DNA of 64,000 nt from Pseudokineococcus lusitanus (GCF_003751265.1 NZ_RJKN01000005.1:1-64000); one strand, 5' to 3'. Counted from the first letter of the stretch, positions 36,960-45,614 are shown. The notes: a model not told the origin generated them from the letters alone. Translations and numbers: made by a program.

Positions 36960-37025
36960 CGGCGACGTGCGGCCATGACGCGCCGTCCCGAGCCTCCCGC
37001 GGGCCCTCGTGGCCGCACGTCGCGG
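36960..37025. repeat. 66-bp palindromic element, copy B
   Basis: Arms 36960-36980 and 37005-37025 pair with few mismatches around a 24-nt centre. Compared with copy A the arm changes are partly compensatory (for example TGTGG...CCACA becomes TGCGG...CCGCA), which keeps the hairpin and argues that the folded RNA or the palindrome itself matters. It lies between the divergent CynX-type and thrC starts. Confidence 0.85.
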
Positions 37026-37057
37026 TCGCGAGGGACGGGGCGGGTGAGGATGGACCG

Positions 37058-38341
37058 GTGAGCACCCCCACCACCGCCGGGCCCGCCGACGTCGCCGGCC
37101 CGTGGAGCACGCTGTCCCACCTGGAGTGCCCGCGGTGCGGCGACCACCTCGACGCGTCCGTGCACCAGGGGCTGTGCCCGCGCGACGGCTCGCCGCTCCT
37201 GGCGCGCTACGACCTCGGCGCCGTCGCGGTGACGCCGGACGACGTCGCCCGCCGCGCGCCCGACCTGTGGAGGTACCACGAGCTCCTGCCGGTCCAGGGG
37301 CCCGAGGGCGTCGTCACGCTGGGGGAGGGCATGACGCCGCTCCTCGAGATGCGGCGTCTCGCCGAGGACCTCGACGTCGGCCGGCTGCTCGTCAAGGACG
37401 AGGGGCTGCTGCCCACCGGGTCGTTCAAGGCGCGCGGCGCCGCGGTCGGCGTCTCGCGGGCGAAGGAGCTCGGCGTCCGCGGCCTCGCGATGCCGACCAA
37501 CGGCAACGCCGGCGCGGCGTGGGCCGCCTACGCCGCGCGGGCCGGGCTGCCGCTGCTCGTCGCCATGCCGCTCGGCGCCCCCGCCATCACCCGGGCCGAG
37601 TGCGTCGCCGCCGGGGCGCAGCTGCACCTCGTCGACGGGCTCATCAGCGACGCCGGGAAGCTGACCGCGGCGGCCGTGGCGGCGGACCCCGACGCCTGGA
37701 CCGACGTCGCGACGCTCAAGGAGCCGTACCGCATCGAGGGCAAGAAGACGATGGGGTACGAGATCGCCGAGCAGCTCGGCTGGCGGATGCCCGACGTCGT
37801 CGTCTACCCGACCGGCGGCGGCGTGGGCCTCATCGGGATCTGGAAGGCGCTGCTCGAGCTCCGCGAGCTCGGCTGGGTGAGCGGGCCGCTGCCGCGGCTC
37901 GTCGCCGTCCAGGCCACCGGCTGCGCGCCGATCGTCCGCGCCTTCGAGGCCGGTGCGGACGTCAGCGAGCCGTGGGTCGACGCCTCGACGGTGGCCTTCG
38001 GCATCACGGTGCCGAAGGCGCTCGGCGACTTCCTCGTGCTGCGGGCGGTGCGCGAGACGGGCGGGACGGCGGTCGCCGTCGACGACGACGAGCTGCTGGC
38101 CGAGCTGCAGCACGTCGGCGCGCTCGAGGGGCTCGTGATGTGCCCCGAGGGGGCCGCCGTCGTGTCCGCGGTGCGCCGCCTGCGGGGCTCGGGCTGGATC
38201 GGCGCCGACGACGAGGTGGTCTGCCTGAACACCGGCGCCGGGATCATCTACCCCGAGGCGCTGCCCGTCCGGGTCGGCGACGGCGACGGCGAGGTGCCGG
38301 TCGTGGCGAAGGACGGCCGCCTGGACGTGCGCCGTGGCTGA
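37058..38341 (+). CDS. thrC: threonine synthase
   Basis: A 427-residue PLP enzyme that converts O-phosphohomoserine to threonine. The N-terminus has a zinc-ribbon-like element (CPRCG...CPRDG at about 24-43) found in the class with an N-terminal ribbon. The PLP Lys is in TGSFKARG near residue 125, and the phosphate loop GGGVGLIG lies near 252. Other thr genes (hom, thrB) are not adjacent. The GTG start has GAGGAT ending 6 nt upstream, consistent with a leaderless mRNA. Its end overlaps a hydrolase gene by 8 nt. A related PLP fold such as cysteate synthase is possible but less likely. Confidence 0.87.
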   Translation: MSTPTTAGPADVAGPWSTLSHLECPRCGDHLDASVHQGLCPRDGSPLLARYDLGAVAVTPDDVARRAPDLWRYHELLPVQGPEGVVTLGEGMTPLLEMRRLAEDLDVGRLLVKDEGLLPTGSFKARGAAVGVSRAKELGVRGLAMPTNGNAGAAWAAYAARAGLPLLVAMPLGAPAITRAECVAAGAQLHLVDGLISDAGKLTAAAVAADPDAWTDVATLKEPYRIEGKKTMGYEIAEQLGWRMPDVVVYPTGGGVGLIGIWKALLELRELGWVSGPLPRLVAVQATGCAPIVRAFEAGADVSEPWVDASTVAFGITVPKALGDFLVLRAVRETGGTAVAVDDDELLAELQHVGALEGLVMCPEGAAVVSAVRRLRGSGWIGADDEVVCLNTGAGIIYPEALPVRVGDGDGEVPVVAKDGRLDVRRG

Positions 38342-39197
38342 CGCCCTGCCCGCCCTCGAGGACACCGTCCTGGAGCTCCCCGTCGGGCCCGTGCCCGTCC
38401 TGCGCGCCCGGCCCGCGGGCGACGTCGTCGGCCGGCTCCTGCTCGTGCCGGGGTACACCGGCGGCCGGGTCGACCACCGCCTGCTCGTCCCCGAGCTGGC
38501 CGCCCGCGGCGTCGACGCCGTGGCGCTCACCCAGCGCGGCCAGCCGGGGGCCGTGCGGCCCGAGGGCGACGAGCGCGACGTCCGCGTCGCCGCCCGCTCG
38601 TACGCGCTCGCCGACCTCGCGCGGGACGTCCACGACGCCGCGGCGGCGCTCGCGGCGCTCGACGACGCGTGGGCCGCCCCGGTGCACCTGCTCGGCCACA
38701 GCTTCGGCGGCGTCGTGGCCGGCGAGGCCGCGCTGCTCGCCCCGTCGCGCTGGCGCGGGCTCGTCCTCCTGTGCTCCGGGCCGCACGGGTGGCCGGGGCG
38801 CACCGACGACCACGTGGAGGCTCTCGAGCGGGAGGGCACCGCGGCGGCGCTGTGGGCGCACCTCGCGGCGCCGGGCGAGCTCGAGCCCCCGCCCGACGAC
38901 GCGGCCGCCGCCTGGCGCGAGCGGGTCCTCGCGACCTCGCCGGGCCAGCTCCTCGCCGCCGCCCGGGTGCTCGGGACCCACGTCGACCGCTCGGACGCGC
39001 TGCGCGCCACCGGCCTCCCGGTGCTCGTCGCGCACGGCGAGGCCGACGACGCCTGGCCGCAGGCCGACCAGCGCGCGATGGCCGAGCGGGTCGGCGCGGC
39101 GTGCGCCGTCCTCCCGGGCGGCCACTCGCCGAACGAGGACGCGCCGGCGGCGACTGCGGCGCTGCTGGCCGAGCACGTCCGGGCGGCCGCGGCGTGA
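38334..39197 (+). CDS. alpha/beta-fold hydrolase
   Basis: A 287-residue hydrolase. The nucleophile elbow GHSFGG is near residue 120, the acid Asp probably in HGEADDAW near 230 and the His in GGHSPNED near 262, giving a full Ser-Asp-His triad. LLLVPGYTGG near residue 35 is the oxyanion strand. Substrate unknown. It starts with GTG 8 nt inside the end of thrC, so it is co-transcribed and translationally coupled with it; why a hydrolase should go with threonine synthesis is not clear. Confidence 0.85.
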   Translation: MADALPALEDTVLELPVGPVPVLRARPAGDVVGRLLLVPGYTGGRVDHRLLVPELAARGVDAVALTQRGQPGAVRPEGDERDVRVAARSYALADLARDVHDAAAALAALDDAWAAPVHLLGHSFGGVVAGEAALLAPSRWRGLVLLCSGPHGWPGRTDDHVEALEREGTAAALWAHLAAPGELEPPPDDAAAAWRERVLATSPGQLLAAARVLGTHVDRSDALRATGLPVLVAHGEADDAWPQADQRAMAERVGAACAVLPGGHSPNEDAPAATAALLAEHVRAAAA

Positions 39198-39201
39198 GCC
39201 C

Positions 39202-39241
39202 GTGTGCTGAAGACGCGGTGCACCGCGACCTGTGCGCACAC
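39202..39241. repeat. 40-bp palindromic repeat, copy A (left of toxin-antitoxin pair)
   Basis: GTGTG...CACAC arms enclose the perfect palindrome CGCGGTGCACCGCG. A 21-bp core (39212-39232) is identical to the copy at 40278-40298 and in the same orientation. It lies 4 bp after the hydrolase stop. Confidence 0.85.
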
Positions 39242-39286
39242 GTCACACGGCCGAGCCCGGCGCGGCCTCGGTCGTCCTCCCGGCGC

Positions 39287-39631
39287 CTACTCCGTGTCCC
39301 TCGGGTGTCCTGGGCTCGCCGAGACGATCCACACCTCGTGGGTCTCGTCGTCGACGAGGTAGCGCAGCCTTCCGGCGCCGGTCACCTCGTACTGCCACTG
39401 CTCCAGCGCCCTGCCGTCCAGCGTCCCGGTGGCGAGGCTCCCCTTGAGCTGGTGCTGACGCTGGTCGACGCGGCGGGGGTCGGCCGTCAGCTCGTCCCAC
39501 GCCCTCCTGAGGTTGCTCCTGGACTGCGCCTTGATGGCGCTCCAGCCCTTCACGGCCCGGAGGTCGGCGAAGCGCAGCACCCAGGGGTCGTCCGCCGGCC
39601 GAGGGACCCGGCTGCCCCGGGTGGGCCTCAC
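39287..39631 (-). CDS. RelE/ParE-like toxin
   Basis: A 114-residue basic protein. WDELTADPRRVDQRQHQLKGSLATG (residues 45-69), QWQYEVTGAGRLRYLVDD near 78 and WIVSASPGHP near the end follow the RelE fold: a helical N-terminus, LKGxL strand and a C-terminal His as in many ribosome-dependent mRNA interferases of this family. It starts with GTG inside the stop codon of the gene upstream (4-nt overlap), the usual coupling of a type II toxin to its antitoxin. Activity as a toxin is inferred. Its GC content is lower than that of its neighbours. Confidence 0.72.
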   Translation of the reverse strand: MRPTRGSRVPRPADDPWVLRFADLRAVKGWSAIKAQSRSNLRRAWDELTADPRRVDQRQHQLKGSLATGTLDGRALEQWQYEVTGAGRLRYLVDDETHEVWIVSASPGHPRDTE

Positions 39632-40095
39632 GGTCGCTCGACGAGCGACGCCTCGGCGGGCAGGTCCTCGCGGGCGTGCGGACGCCGTAGCTGTCCGAGC
39701 ACCCCCGGGTCGTTGTGGGCGACGGCCGTGCTCTCCCAGGCGGCGAGGTCGAGCGCGAAGCGCCGGAGGTCACCGGTCTGCGCTCCCGCTCGCAGGTCGT
39801 CCAGCAGCTCCTGCAGGCAGGCGACCTTGTCGTCGGAGGGCAACCAGGCCACCCAGGCCAACGTGCGGGTCAGGGCGTCGACGGCGAGGTCCGGCTGCTG
39901 CTGCGCGACCACGGCGAGCATCTCGGTCGTCACCACCGCCGCCCTCGACTCCTGCTCGTGCCGCTCACGGGTGGACAGGTAGAGGTCTTCCGCCGAACCC
40001 CGCCTGCTGAGGATGACGTCACCCCTCGCCGTCCGGGCGGCGACCTGGGTCATGCGTCGCGTCAGCTCGCTCAGGGGGACGGTCTCCGTGGCCAC
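39628..40095 (-). CDS. Phd/YefM-like antitoxin with long C-terminal extension
   Basis: A 155-residue protein. The first 45 residues (VPLSELTRRMTQVAARTARGDVILSRRGSAEDLYLSTR in two blocks) fit the Phd/YefM DNA-binding antitoxin domain. The remaining 110 residues are longer than the usual 30-40-residue toxin-binding tail and have no match I recognise. It precedes and overlaps the RelE-like gene. I chose the GTG at 40095 because TTGACT (-35), a 17-bp spacer and CACGCT (-10) end exactly 6 nt before it. Two 9-bp direct repeats lie inside that promoter, so autorepression is likely. Confidence 0.65.
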   Translation of the reverse strand: MATETVPLSELTRRMTQVAARTARGDVILSRRGSAEDLYLSTRERHEQESRAAVVTTEMLAVVAQQQPDLAVDALTRTLAWVAWLPSDDKVACLQELLDDLRAGAQTGDLRRFALDLAAWESTAVAHNDPGVLGQLRRPHAREDLPAEASLVERP

Positions 40096-40130
40096 GCCCA
40101 GAGCGTGCGCTGAAGTACCGCTGAAGTCAA
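40096..40130 (-). promoter_or_regulatory. promoter and operator of the toxin-antitoxin pair
   Basis: Read leftwards: TTGACT (40130-40125), 17 bp, CACGCT (40107-40102), 6 bp, then the GTG start. Direct repeats ACTTCAGCG at 40127-40119 and 40116-40108 are 11 bp apart, one helical turn, and lie between the -35 and -10 elements, where an antitoxin would repress. The rest of the 312-bp gap up to 40408 holds the second palindromic repeat and nothing else I can name. Confidence 0.6.
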
Positions 40131-40265
40131 CGCACGAGTGGCGGTAGTCGCTGACGTCGCTCGTGGCGGCAGTTGCGCGCCGTCGCCGTCGCCACGGCCC
40201 TGCACGCGGCGGTCCGGGCGGAGGGGGGCAGCGAGGCGTCGAGCCTCCCGCCGCCGAGGTGAGGT

Positions 40266-40305
40266 GTGTGTGCGCTCGACGCGGTGCACCGCGACCTGGG
40301 CACAC
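40266..40305. repeat. 40-bp palindromic repeat, copy B (right of toxin-antitoxin pair)
   Basis: Same 21-bp core as the copy at 39212-39232, at 40278-40298, again with GTGTG/CACAC ends. The two copies are direct repeats 1066 bp apart that bracket the whole toxin-antitoxin pair and its promoter. Confidence 0.85.
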
Positions 40306-40408
40306 CTGCTCCGCGGCGGGGACTACCGCGGCCCCGCCGGCGGTTGGGACCGGTGCCCGACGTCACCACCTGGCGCCGGGGAGCCGTCCGAGCACCGAGG
40401 TGACCCGC

Positions 40409-41392
40409 ATGCCCGTCCCCCTGTCCGTCCTCGACCTCGCGCCCGTCGACAAGGGCACCAGCGTCGGCGAGAGCATCGCCGGCAGCGTCGCCCTCGCCCG
40501 GGCCGCCGAGGAGGAGGGGTACCGGCGGGTCTGGTATGCCGAGCACCACAACATGCCGGCCATCGCGTCGTCGGCGACGTCGACGCTCATCGCCCACGTC
40601 GCGGCGCACACGAGCACCATCCGGCTCGGGGCGGGCGGCGTCATGCTGCCGAACCACGCGCCGCTGACGATCGCGGAGCAGTACGGGACGCTCGCCTCGA
40701 TCCACCCGGGGCGCATCGACCTCGGTCTCGGCCGGGCGCCCGGGTCGGACCAGAACACGATGTACGCGTTGCGCCGCGACCCGGCGTCGGCCGACTCCTT
40801 CCCCCGCGACGTGCAGGAGCTGCAGGGCTACCTCGCCGGCCGCTCGCTCGTCCCGGGCGTGCAGGCGTCGCCGGGCGCGGGCACCGAGGTGCCGCTCTAC
40901 ATCCTCGGCTCGTCGCTCTTCGGCGCCCAGCTCGCCGCGGCGCTCGGCCTGCCGTACGCCTTCGCGTCGCACTTCGCCCCGCAGGCGCTCCAGGCGGCCG
41001 TCGCGACGTACCGCCGCGACTTCCAGCCGTCCGAGCAGCTGGCCGAGCCGTACGTCGTCGCGGGGATCAACGTCCTCGCCGCCGACACCCGGGAGGAGGC
41101 GGAGGAGCACCGCGCCGTCGTCCGCCGCTCGCGCGCCACGCTGCTGTTCGGCCGCGGCCGGACGCTCACCGACGCCGAGGCGGACATGCTCCTCGAGGCG
41201 GGGGCCGGCGCCCAGGTCGACGCGATGATGACCCACACCGCCGCCGGCACCCCCGACGACGTGCGCGAGCAGCTCGACGCCTTCGCCGCGCTCGCGGACG
41301 CCGACGAGCTCATCACCGCGCACGCCGCCCCGACGGCGGAGGCCCGCGTCCGCTCCGTGCACCTCACCGCGCGGGTGCCCGCCGCCGCCTGA
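40409..41392 (+). CDS. LLM-class flavin-dependent oxidoreductase (MsnO8-like)
   Basis: A 327-residue luciferase-like monooxygenase homologue. [16 protein letters not shown] near residue 47, [16 protein letters not shown] near 72 and [26 protein letters not shown] (residues 166-191) identify the MsnO8 branch, which uses FMN rather than F420 in characterised relatives. Substrate unknown. The ATG follows GAGGTGA. It stands alone; a group of three related hairpin repeats separates it from the GH15 gene. Confidence 0.9.
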   Translation: MPVPLSVLDLAPVDKGTSVGESIAGSVALARAAEEEGYRRVWYAEHHNMPAIASSATSTLIAHVAAHTSTIRLGAGGVMLPNHAPLTIAEQYGTLASIHPGRIDLGLGRAPGSDQNTMYALRRDPASADSFPRDVQELQGYLAGRSLVPGVQASPGAGTEVPLYILGSSLFGAQLAAALGLPYAFASHFAPQALQAAVATYRRDFQPSEQLAEPYVVAGINVLAADTREEAEEHRAVVRRSRATLLFGRGRTLTDAEADMLLEAGAGAQVDAMMTHTAAGTPDDVREQLDAFAALADADELITAHAAPTAEARVRSVHLTARVPAAA

Positions 41393-41407
41393 CCCCGCAC
41401 GCCGCCG

Positions 41408-41466
41408 CGAGCAGGCGCCCGTTCGTCGTCCCGGGCCGTCCCGGGACGCGCGCAGGCGCCTGCTCG
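41408..41466 (+). terminator. hairpin between LLM and GH15 genes
   Basis: CGAGCAGGCGCC (41408-41419) pairs perfectly with GGCGCCTGCTCG (41455-41466); the loop contains its own CCCGGG...CCCGGG pair. A third related unit, ACAGGCGCCTCGTCGTCG, begins at 41493, so the region holds three versions of a CAGGCGCC-TCGTCGTC repeat. It lies 15 bp after the LLM stop. Confidence 0.55.
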
Positions 41467-41529
41467 TCGTCGTCGCTGCGGCCGGGGCGCGAACAGGCGC
41501 CTCGTCGTCGGCCGGGGGAGGGTGGCCGG

Positions 41530-43395
41530 GTGCAGCAGGCGCGAGACGTCCAGGACGGCAACGGCTCCGGCACGGAGGACGGCGAGGGTCGGCGGCCCGT
41601 GCACCCGTGCCCCGTCGAGGACCACGGCGTCGTCGGCGACCTGCGGACGGTCATGCTCGTCACCCGCGAGGGCGAGGTGGACTTCGGCTGCGTCCCGGAC
41701 TTCGACGGGCCGGCCGTCTTCGCGCGGCTGCTCGACGACGACGCCGGCTCCTTCGCCGTCCGGCCAACCGCCTGGGACACGACCCACCAGTACTACCTGC
41801 CCAGCTCGGCCGTCCTGGCCACCCGCTTCTCCAGCGCCCGCGGCTGCCTCGAGGTCCTCGACCTCATGGTCCCCGTGGAGGCGCTGCCGGAGGGCGAGAA
41901 GCCCGGCCGCCCGCTCCTCGTCCGGCTCGTACGGGTGCTCGACGGCGAGCAGGACGTCGTCGTCGACTGCCGCCCGCGGCCGGACTGGGGACGCGTCGAG
42001 CCCGTCACGACGGCGGTCGACGGCGTCGGCGCGCGATTCGACGTCCCCGACGGCGCGCCGCTCGTCCTGCGCTCGTCGGTGCCGCTCGAGGTCGACGGCG
42101 CCGCCGCGACCGCCCGCGTCCACCTGCGCCGGGGCGAGCAGCTCGCCCTTCTGCTGCACCTCGGCGAGCCCGAGGACGACAACGCCGCGAGCGCCGTCGC
42201 CGACGCGCAGCGGCTGCTCGACCGCACGCACGAGTGGTGGCGGGCGTGGGTCCGGCGGTCGACCTACACGGGCCGCTGGCGCGAGGTCGTCCACCGCTCC
42301 GCCATCACGCTCAAGCTGCTGACGTACGCGCCGACGGGCGCCGTCGTGGCCGCCGGGACGACGAGCCTGCCCGAGGAGCCGGGCGGCGAGCGCAACTGGG
42401 ACTACCGGTACGCGTGGCTGCGCGACGCCGCCTGGACGACCTTCGCGCTCATGACGCTCGGCTTCACCGACGAGACCGACGCCTTCCTCGGCTGGCTCGA
42501 GGAGCGGATGACCGAGGCGGACCGCGACGAGGGGCTGCTGCCCGTCTACACGGTGCGCGGCGAGCGCCCGCCGGAGGAGGTGACGCTCGACCACCTCGCG
42601 GGCTTCGCCGGCTCGCGCCCCGTGCGCACGGGCAACGCGGCGGCGGCGCAGCGCCAGCTCGACTCCTACGGCGAGCTGCTGGACTCGATCTACCTCTACA
42701 ACAAGGTCCGGCCCATCAGCTGGGACATGTGGAGCCGCGTCGTGGAGGCCCTCGAGTGGCTCGTGGAGCACGGGGCGGACGCCGACGCGGGCCTGTGGGA
42801 GAGCCGCGGCGAGCCGCGCCGCAACACCTACTCGCAGGTCATGGTGTGGGTGGCCTTCGAGCGGGCGCTGCGGATCTCGCGCCAGCGCGGGCTGCCGGCG
42901 CCGCGCGGCCGCTGGGAGGCGTGCGCCGACGCCGCGTACCGGCGCGTGCAGGAGGAGGGCCTCGACGAGCGCACCGGCGGCTACCGCGTCAGCGCCGACA
43001 GCGACACCCTCGACGCGAGCCTGCTCATGCTGCCGCTCGTGAAGTTCGCCGGGCCGACGGACCCGCGGTACGCGGCGACGCTCGCGGCCCTCGAGGAGCA
43101 GCTCGTCGTCGACTGCCTCGTGCGGCGCTACCCGACCGACGGCGCCGACGGCCTCGACGGCGACGAGGGCTTCTTCGTCGCCTGCTCGTTCTGGTACGCG
43201 GAGGCGCTCGCGCGCGCCGGGCGGGTCGACGAGGCCGAGGAGGCCTTCGAGAAGACGCTGCGGTTCTCCAACCACCTCGGGCTCTTCGCCGAGGAGGTCA
43301 GCGCCACCGGGCACCAGGCCGGGAACGTGCCGCAGGCCCTCTCCCACCTCGCGCTCATCAGCGCCGCGGTGCACCTCGACCGCGTGCTCGGCTGA
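41530..43395 (+). CDS. GH15 glycoside hydrolase (glucoamylase/trehalase type)
   Basis: A 621-residue family 15 enzyme. The N-terminal beta-sandwich (about 15-215) precedes an (alpha/alpha)6 barrel. RNWDYRYAWLRDA near residue 288 is the hallmark, DSIYLYNKV near 395, the general acid Glu is probably in GLWESRGEPR near 420, and the base in DEGFFVACSFW near 545. Actinobacterial members of this form include trehalases as well as glucan hydrolases, so substrate is open: alpha-glucan or trehalose. No signal peptide, so it is cytoplasmic. The GTG start follows GGAGGG by 8 nt. Confidence 0.9.
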   Translation: MQQARDVQDGNGSGTEDGEGRRPVHPCPVEDHGVVGDLRTVMLVTREGEVDFGCVPDFDGPAVFARLLDDDAGSFAVRPTAWDTTHQYYLPSSAVLATRFSSARGCLEVLDLMVPVEALPEGEKPGRPLLVRLVRVLDGEQDVVVDCRPRPDWGRVEPVTTAVDGVGARFDVPDGAPLVLRSSVPLEVDGAAATARVHLRRGEQLALLLHLGEPEDDNAASAVADAQRLLDRTHEWWRAWVRRSTYTGRWREVVHRSAITLKLLTYAPTGAVVAAGTTSLPEEPGGERNWDYRYAWLRDAAWTTFALMTLGFTDETDAFLGWLEERMTEADRDEGLLPVYTVRGERPPEEVTLDHLAGFAGSRPVRTGNAAAAQRQLDSYGELLDSIYLYNKVRPISWDMWSRVVEALEWLVEHGADADAGLWESRGEPRRNTYSQVMVWVAFERALRISRQRGLPAPRGRWEACADAAYRRVQEEGLDERTGGYRVSADSDTLDASLLMLPLVKFAGPTDPRYAATLAALEEQLVVDCLVRRYPTDGADGLDGDEGFFVACSFWYAEALARAGRVDEAEEAFEKTLRFSNHLGLFAEEVSATGHQAGNVPQALSHLALISAAVHLDRVLG

Positions 43396-43556
43396 GGCGC
43401 CGCCCCGGCCGGCCGGTCCGGTGCGCCCCGGATGCCGGGGCTCACAGCCGACGGCGGGGCCGGTGAGGACAACGTCACCCGGCCGACGCCGAGCGTCACG
43501 CCGTCGTCATCCGCCCGCCGTCCACTGAGCACCCCGCCCCCACCGGAAGGACTCCC

Positions 43557-44738
43557 GTGGCCGACCTCTTCTCCCCCTTCACCCTCAAGGGCGTGACGCT
43601 GCGCAACCGCATCGTCATGTCGCCGATGACGATGTACCGCTCCCAGGACGGTCGCGCCGGCGACTTCCACCTCGCGCACATGGCCGCCCGTGCGGCCGGC
43701 GGCTTCGGGCTGCTCTTCCCGGAGCAGATCGCCATCACCGCCGACGGGCGGACGACGACCCGCTGCGGCGGCCTCTACGACGACAGCCAGGTCGAGGGGT
43801 GGGCGCGCGTCAACGCCCTCGTCAAGGAGATGGGCGGGGTCGCCGCCATCCAGCTCGGGCACACGGGGCGCAAGGGCAGCGAGGTCGCGCCGTGGGAGGG
43901 CGGCCACCAGCTGCCGGCCGACCACCCCCACGGCTGGGAGACGCGGGCGCCGTCGGCGCTGCCGTACGGCGGCGACCACGACCACCCGGTGCACGAGCTG
44001 GCCGTCGAGGAGATCCACGACCTCCACCAGGCGTACGCCGACGCGGCCGTCCGGGCCGTCGCCGCCGGCTTCGAGTGGGTGGAGATGCACTACGCGCACG
44101 GCTACCTCGGCGCCAGCTTCTTCTCGCCCCTCGCCAACCGGCGCACCGACCGGTACGGGGGGAGCCTCGAGAACCGCGTCCGCTTCCACACCGAGGCGCT
44201 CGACGCCGTCCGCGCCGTCCTGCCCGAGCGCATCCCGTTGACGATGCGGCTGGGCGCGGACGACTTCAACCCCGCGGGCGCGACGATGGACGACGCCGTC
44301 GCGGCGATCTCGATGATGAAGGACCACGGTCTGGACCTGGCCGACGTGTCCTTCGGCATGAACACCGACCAGATGGTCGACCCGGTCTTCGGGGAGGAGG
44401 CGGGCTTCGTCCCGCGGGCCATGCGCATCAAGGAGGAGGTGGGCATCCCCGTCGGCGTCAGCTGGAACCTGGGCCGCCCGCAGGTGGCCGACCGGGTGGT
44501 CCGCGCCGGCCTCGACCTGGTCCTGCTCGGCCGCCCGGCGCTCGCCAACCCGCACTGGCCGGTCTGGGCCGCCCGCGAGCTCGGGCACCCGGCGCCGTTC
44601 TCCCTCGTGCCCGAGGACTACGGGTGGTGGCTGGAGAACTTCCGCGGCCACGCCCCGAGCATCGGCTGGCCCGAGGTGGCGCCCCCCGCGCCCGTGACGG
44701 TGCCCGAGCAGGAGCGGCGGACGCCGGCGCCGGCCTGA
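43557..44738 (+). CDS. NADH:flavin oxidoreductase / old yellow enzyme
   Basis: A 393-residue FMN enzyme of the OYE family. AIQLGHTGRKG near residue 97 and EMHYAHGYLGASFFSPLANRRTDRYGGS near 176-203 carry the FMN-binding and substrate-activating His residues; LGRPALANPHW near 325 closes the barrel. The short N-terminus and Cys-free SPMTMYRS segment (residues 22-29) place it near the YqjM-type enzymes but without their usual Cys redox switch. Such enzymes reduce activated C=C bonds. GTG start after GGAAGG. Alone between GH15 and sortase genes. Confidence 0.9.
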   Translation: MADLFSPFTLKGVTLRNRIVMSPMTMYRSQDGRAGDFHLAHMAARAAGGFGLLFPEQIAITADGRTTTRCGGLYDDSQVEGWARVNALVKEMGGVAAIQLGHTGRKGSEVAPWEGGHQLPADHPHGWETRAPSALPYGGDHDHPVHELAVEEIHDLHQAYADAAVRAVAAGFEWVEMHYAHGYLGASFFSPLANRRTDRYGGSLENRVRFHTEALDAVRAVLPERIPLTMRLGADDFNPAGATMDDAVAAISMMKDHGLDLADVSFGMNTDQMVDPVFGEEAGFVPRAMRIKEEVGIPVGVSWNLGRPQVADRVVRAGLDLVLLGRPALANPHWPVWAARELGHPAPFSLVPEDYGWWLENFRGHAPSIGWPEVAPPAPVTVPEQERRTPAPA

Positions 44739-44768
44739 CCCGCGCCGCCCGGCGACCGAGGAGGGCCT

Positions 44769-44800
44769 CCCGCCCGGTGCCCGACGGGGCGCCGGGCGGG
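44769..44800. terminator. bidirectional terminator between OYE and sortase genes
   Basis: Arms 44769-44782 and 44787-44800 pair over 14 bp with one T/C difference that gives a G-U pair in RNA, around the loop GACG. It sits between two convergent genes and could serve both. Confidence 0.65.
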
Positions 44801-44804
44801 ACGG

Positions 44805-45614
44805 TCAGCCCTCGACGAGGTGCCCGTAGACGACGGTGTTGTCGCGGTAGTGGCCCGTGGACCGGTCGAACTCGCCGCCGCAGGTGATGAGGCGGATCTG
44901 CGCGTCGTCGACGCGGCCGTAGACCCGCGCCGTCGGGAAGTCGTCCTTGGCGTACCGCTCGAGGCCGTCGACGACGAAGGTCGCCGTCGTCCCGTCGGCA
45001 CGGTCGACGAGGACCTCGTCGCCTTCCTCCACCTCGGACAGCAGGTAGAAGACCGACGGCCCGGCCTTGGAGTCGATGTGCCCGGCGAAGATGGAGGGGC
45101 CCACCTCGCCGGGGGCGGGCGAGCCGTCGTACCAGGACGCCTTGAGGTTGTCCGGGCCGGTGCGCGGCGGGACGGCGAGCGCCCCCTCCTCGTCGAGGCC
45201 GAGGTGGAGCAGCTCGGTGTCGACGTCGATGGAGGGGACCCGCAGCCGCACCGGGTCCGCGACCTCGACGACCGGCTCCTCCGTCTCCACCGGCTCGGGC
45301 GGCGGGGGGAGCAGGCTCTCGCCCTCCTCGGCCGGCGGGAGCAGCTGCCCGGGGTCGGGCGTCGCGGCGGGCCGCGGGCCGGTGGGCTCCGGCGAGGGGG
45401 ACGGGGAGGGCGCGGGCGGGGCCGCCACGGCGTCCCCGGCGTCGGCGGCGCTCGTCAGCGGCGGCTCGACGGGCCGCTCGTCCCCGGCCGCGAGCCCGGC
45501 GCCGACGAGGCCCAGGCCGAGCACGACGACGGCGCCGCACGCCACCTGGGTGAGGCGGCGCGTGCGCCGTCGCCCGCGGTCGGCGCGCGTCGCGTCCTCC
45601 GGACCTGCCGTCAC
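44805..45614 (-). CDS. class F-type sortase
   Basis: A 269-residue sortase. One N-terminal membrane anchor (about 28-47) is followed by a Pro/Ser/Glu-rich wall-spanning linker (50-125) and the sortase barrel. The catalytic His is in FAGHID near residue 180, Cys in LITCGG near 243 and Arg in GHYRDNTVV near 253. Class F enzymes are the common actinobacterial type and often have no pilin neighbours; none is visible here. Its role would be anchoring or processing exported proteins. The GTG start follows GGAGG. Convergent with the OYE gene. Confidence 0.85.
   Translation of the reverse strand: MTAGPEDATRADRGRRRTRRLTQVACGAVVVLGLGLVGAGLAAGDERPVEPPLTSAADAGDAVAAPPAPSPSPSPEPTGPRPAATPDPGQLLPPAEEGESLLPPPPEPVETEEPVVEVADPVRLRVPSIDVDTELLHLGLDEEGALAVPPRTGPDNLKASWYDGSPAPGEVGPSIFAGHIDSKAGPSVFYLLSEVEEGDEVLVDRADGTTATFVVDGLERYAKDDFPTARVYGRVDDAQIRLITCGGEFDRSTGHYRDNTVVYGHLVEG

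Noticed and set aside
37026-37057. Leader or riboswitch before threonine synthase
   Set aside because: The space is too short and the -10-like hexamer lies 6 nt before the start, leaving no leader RNA.
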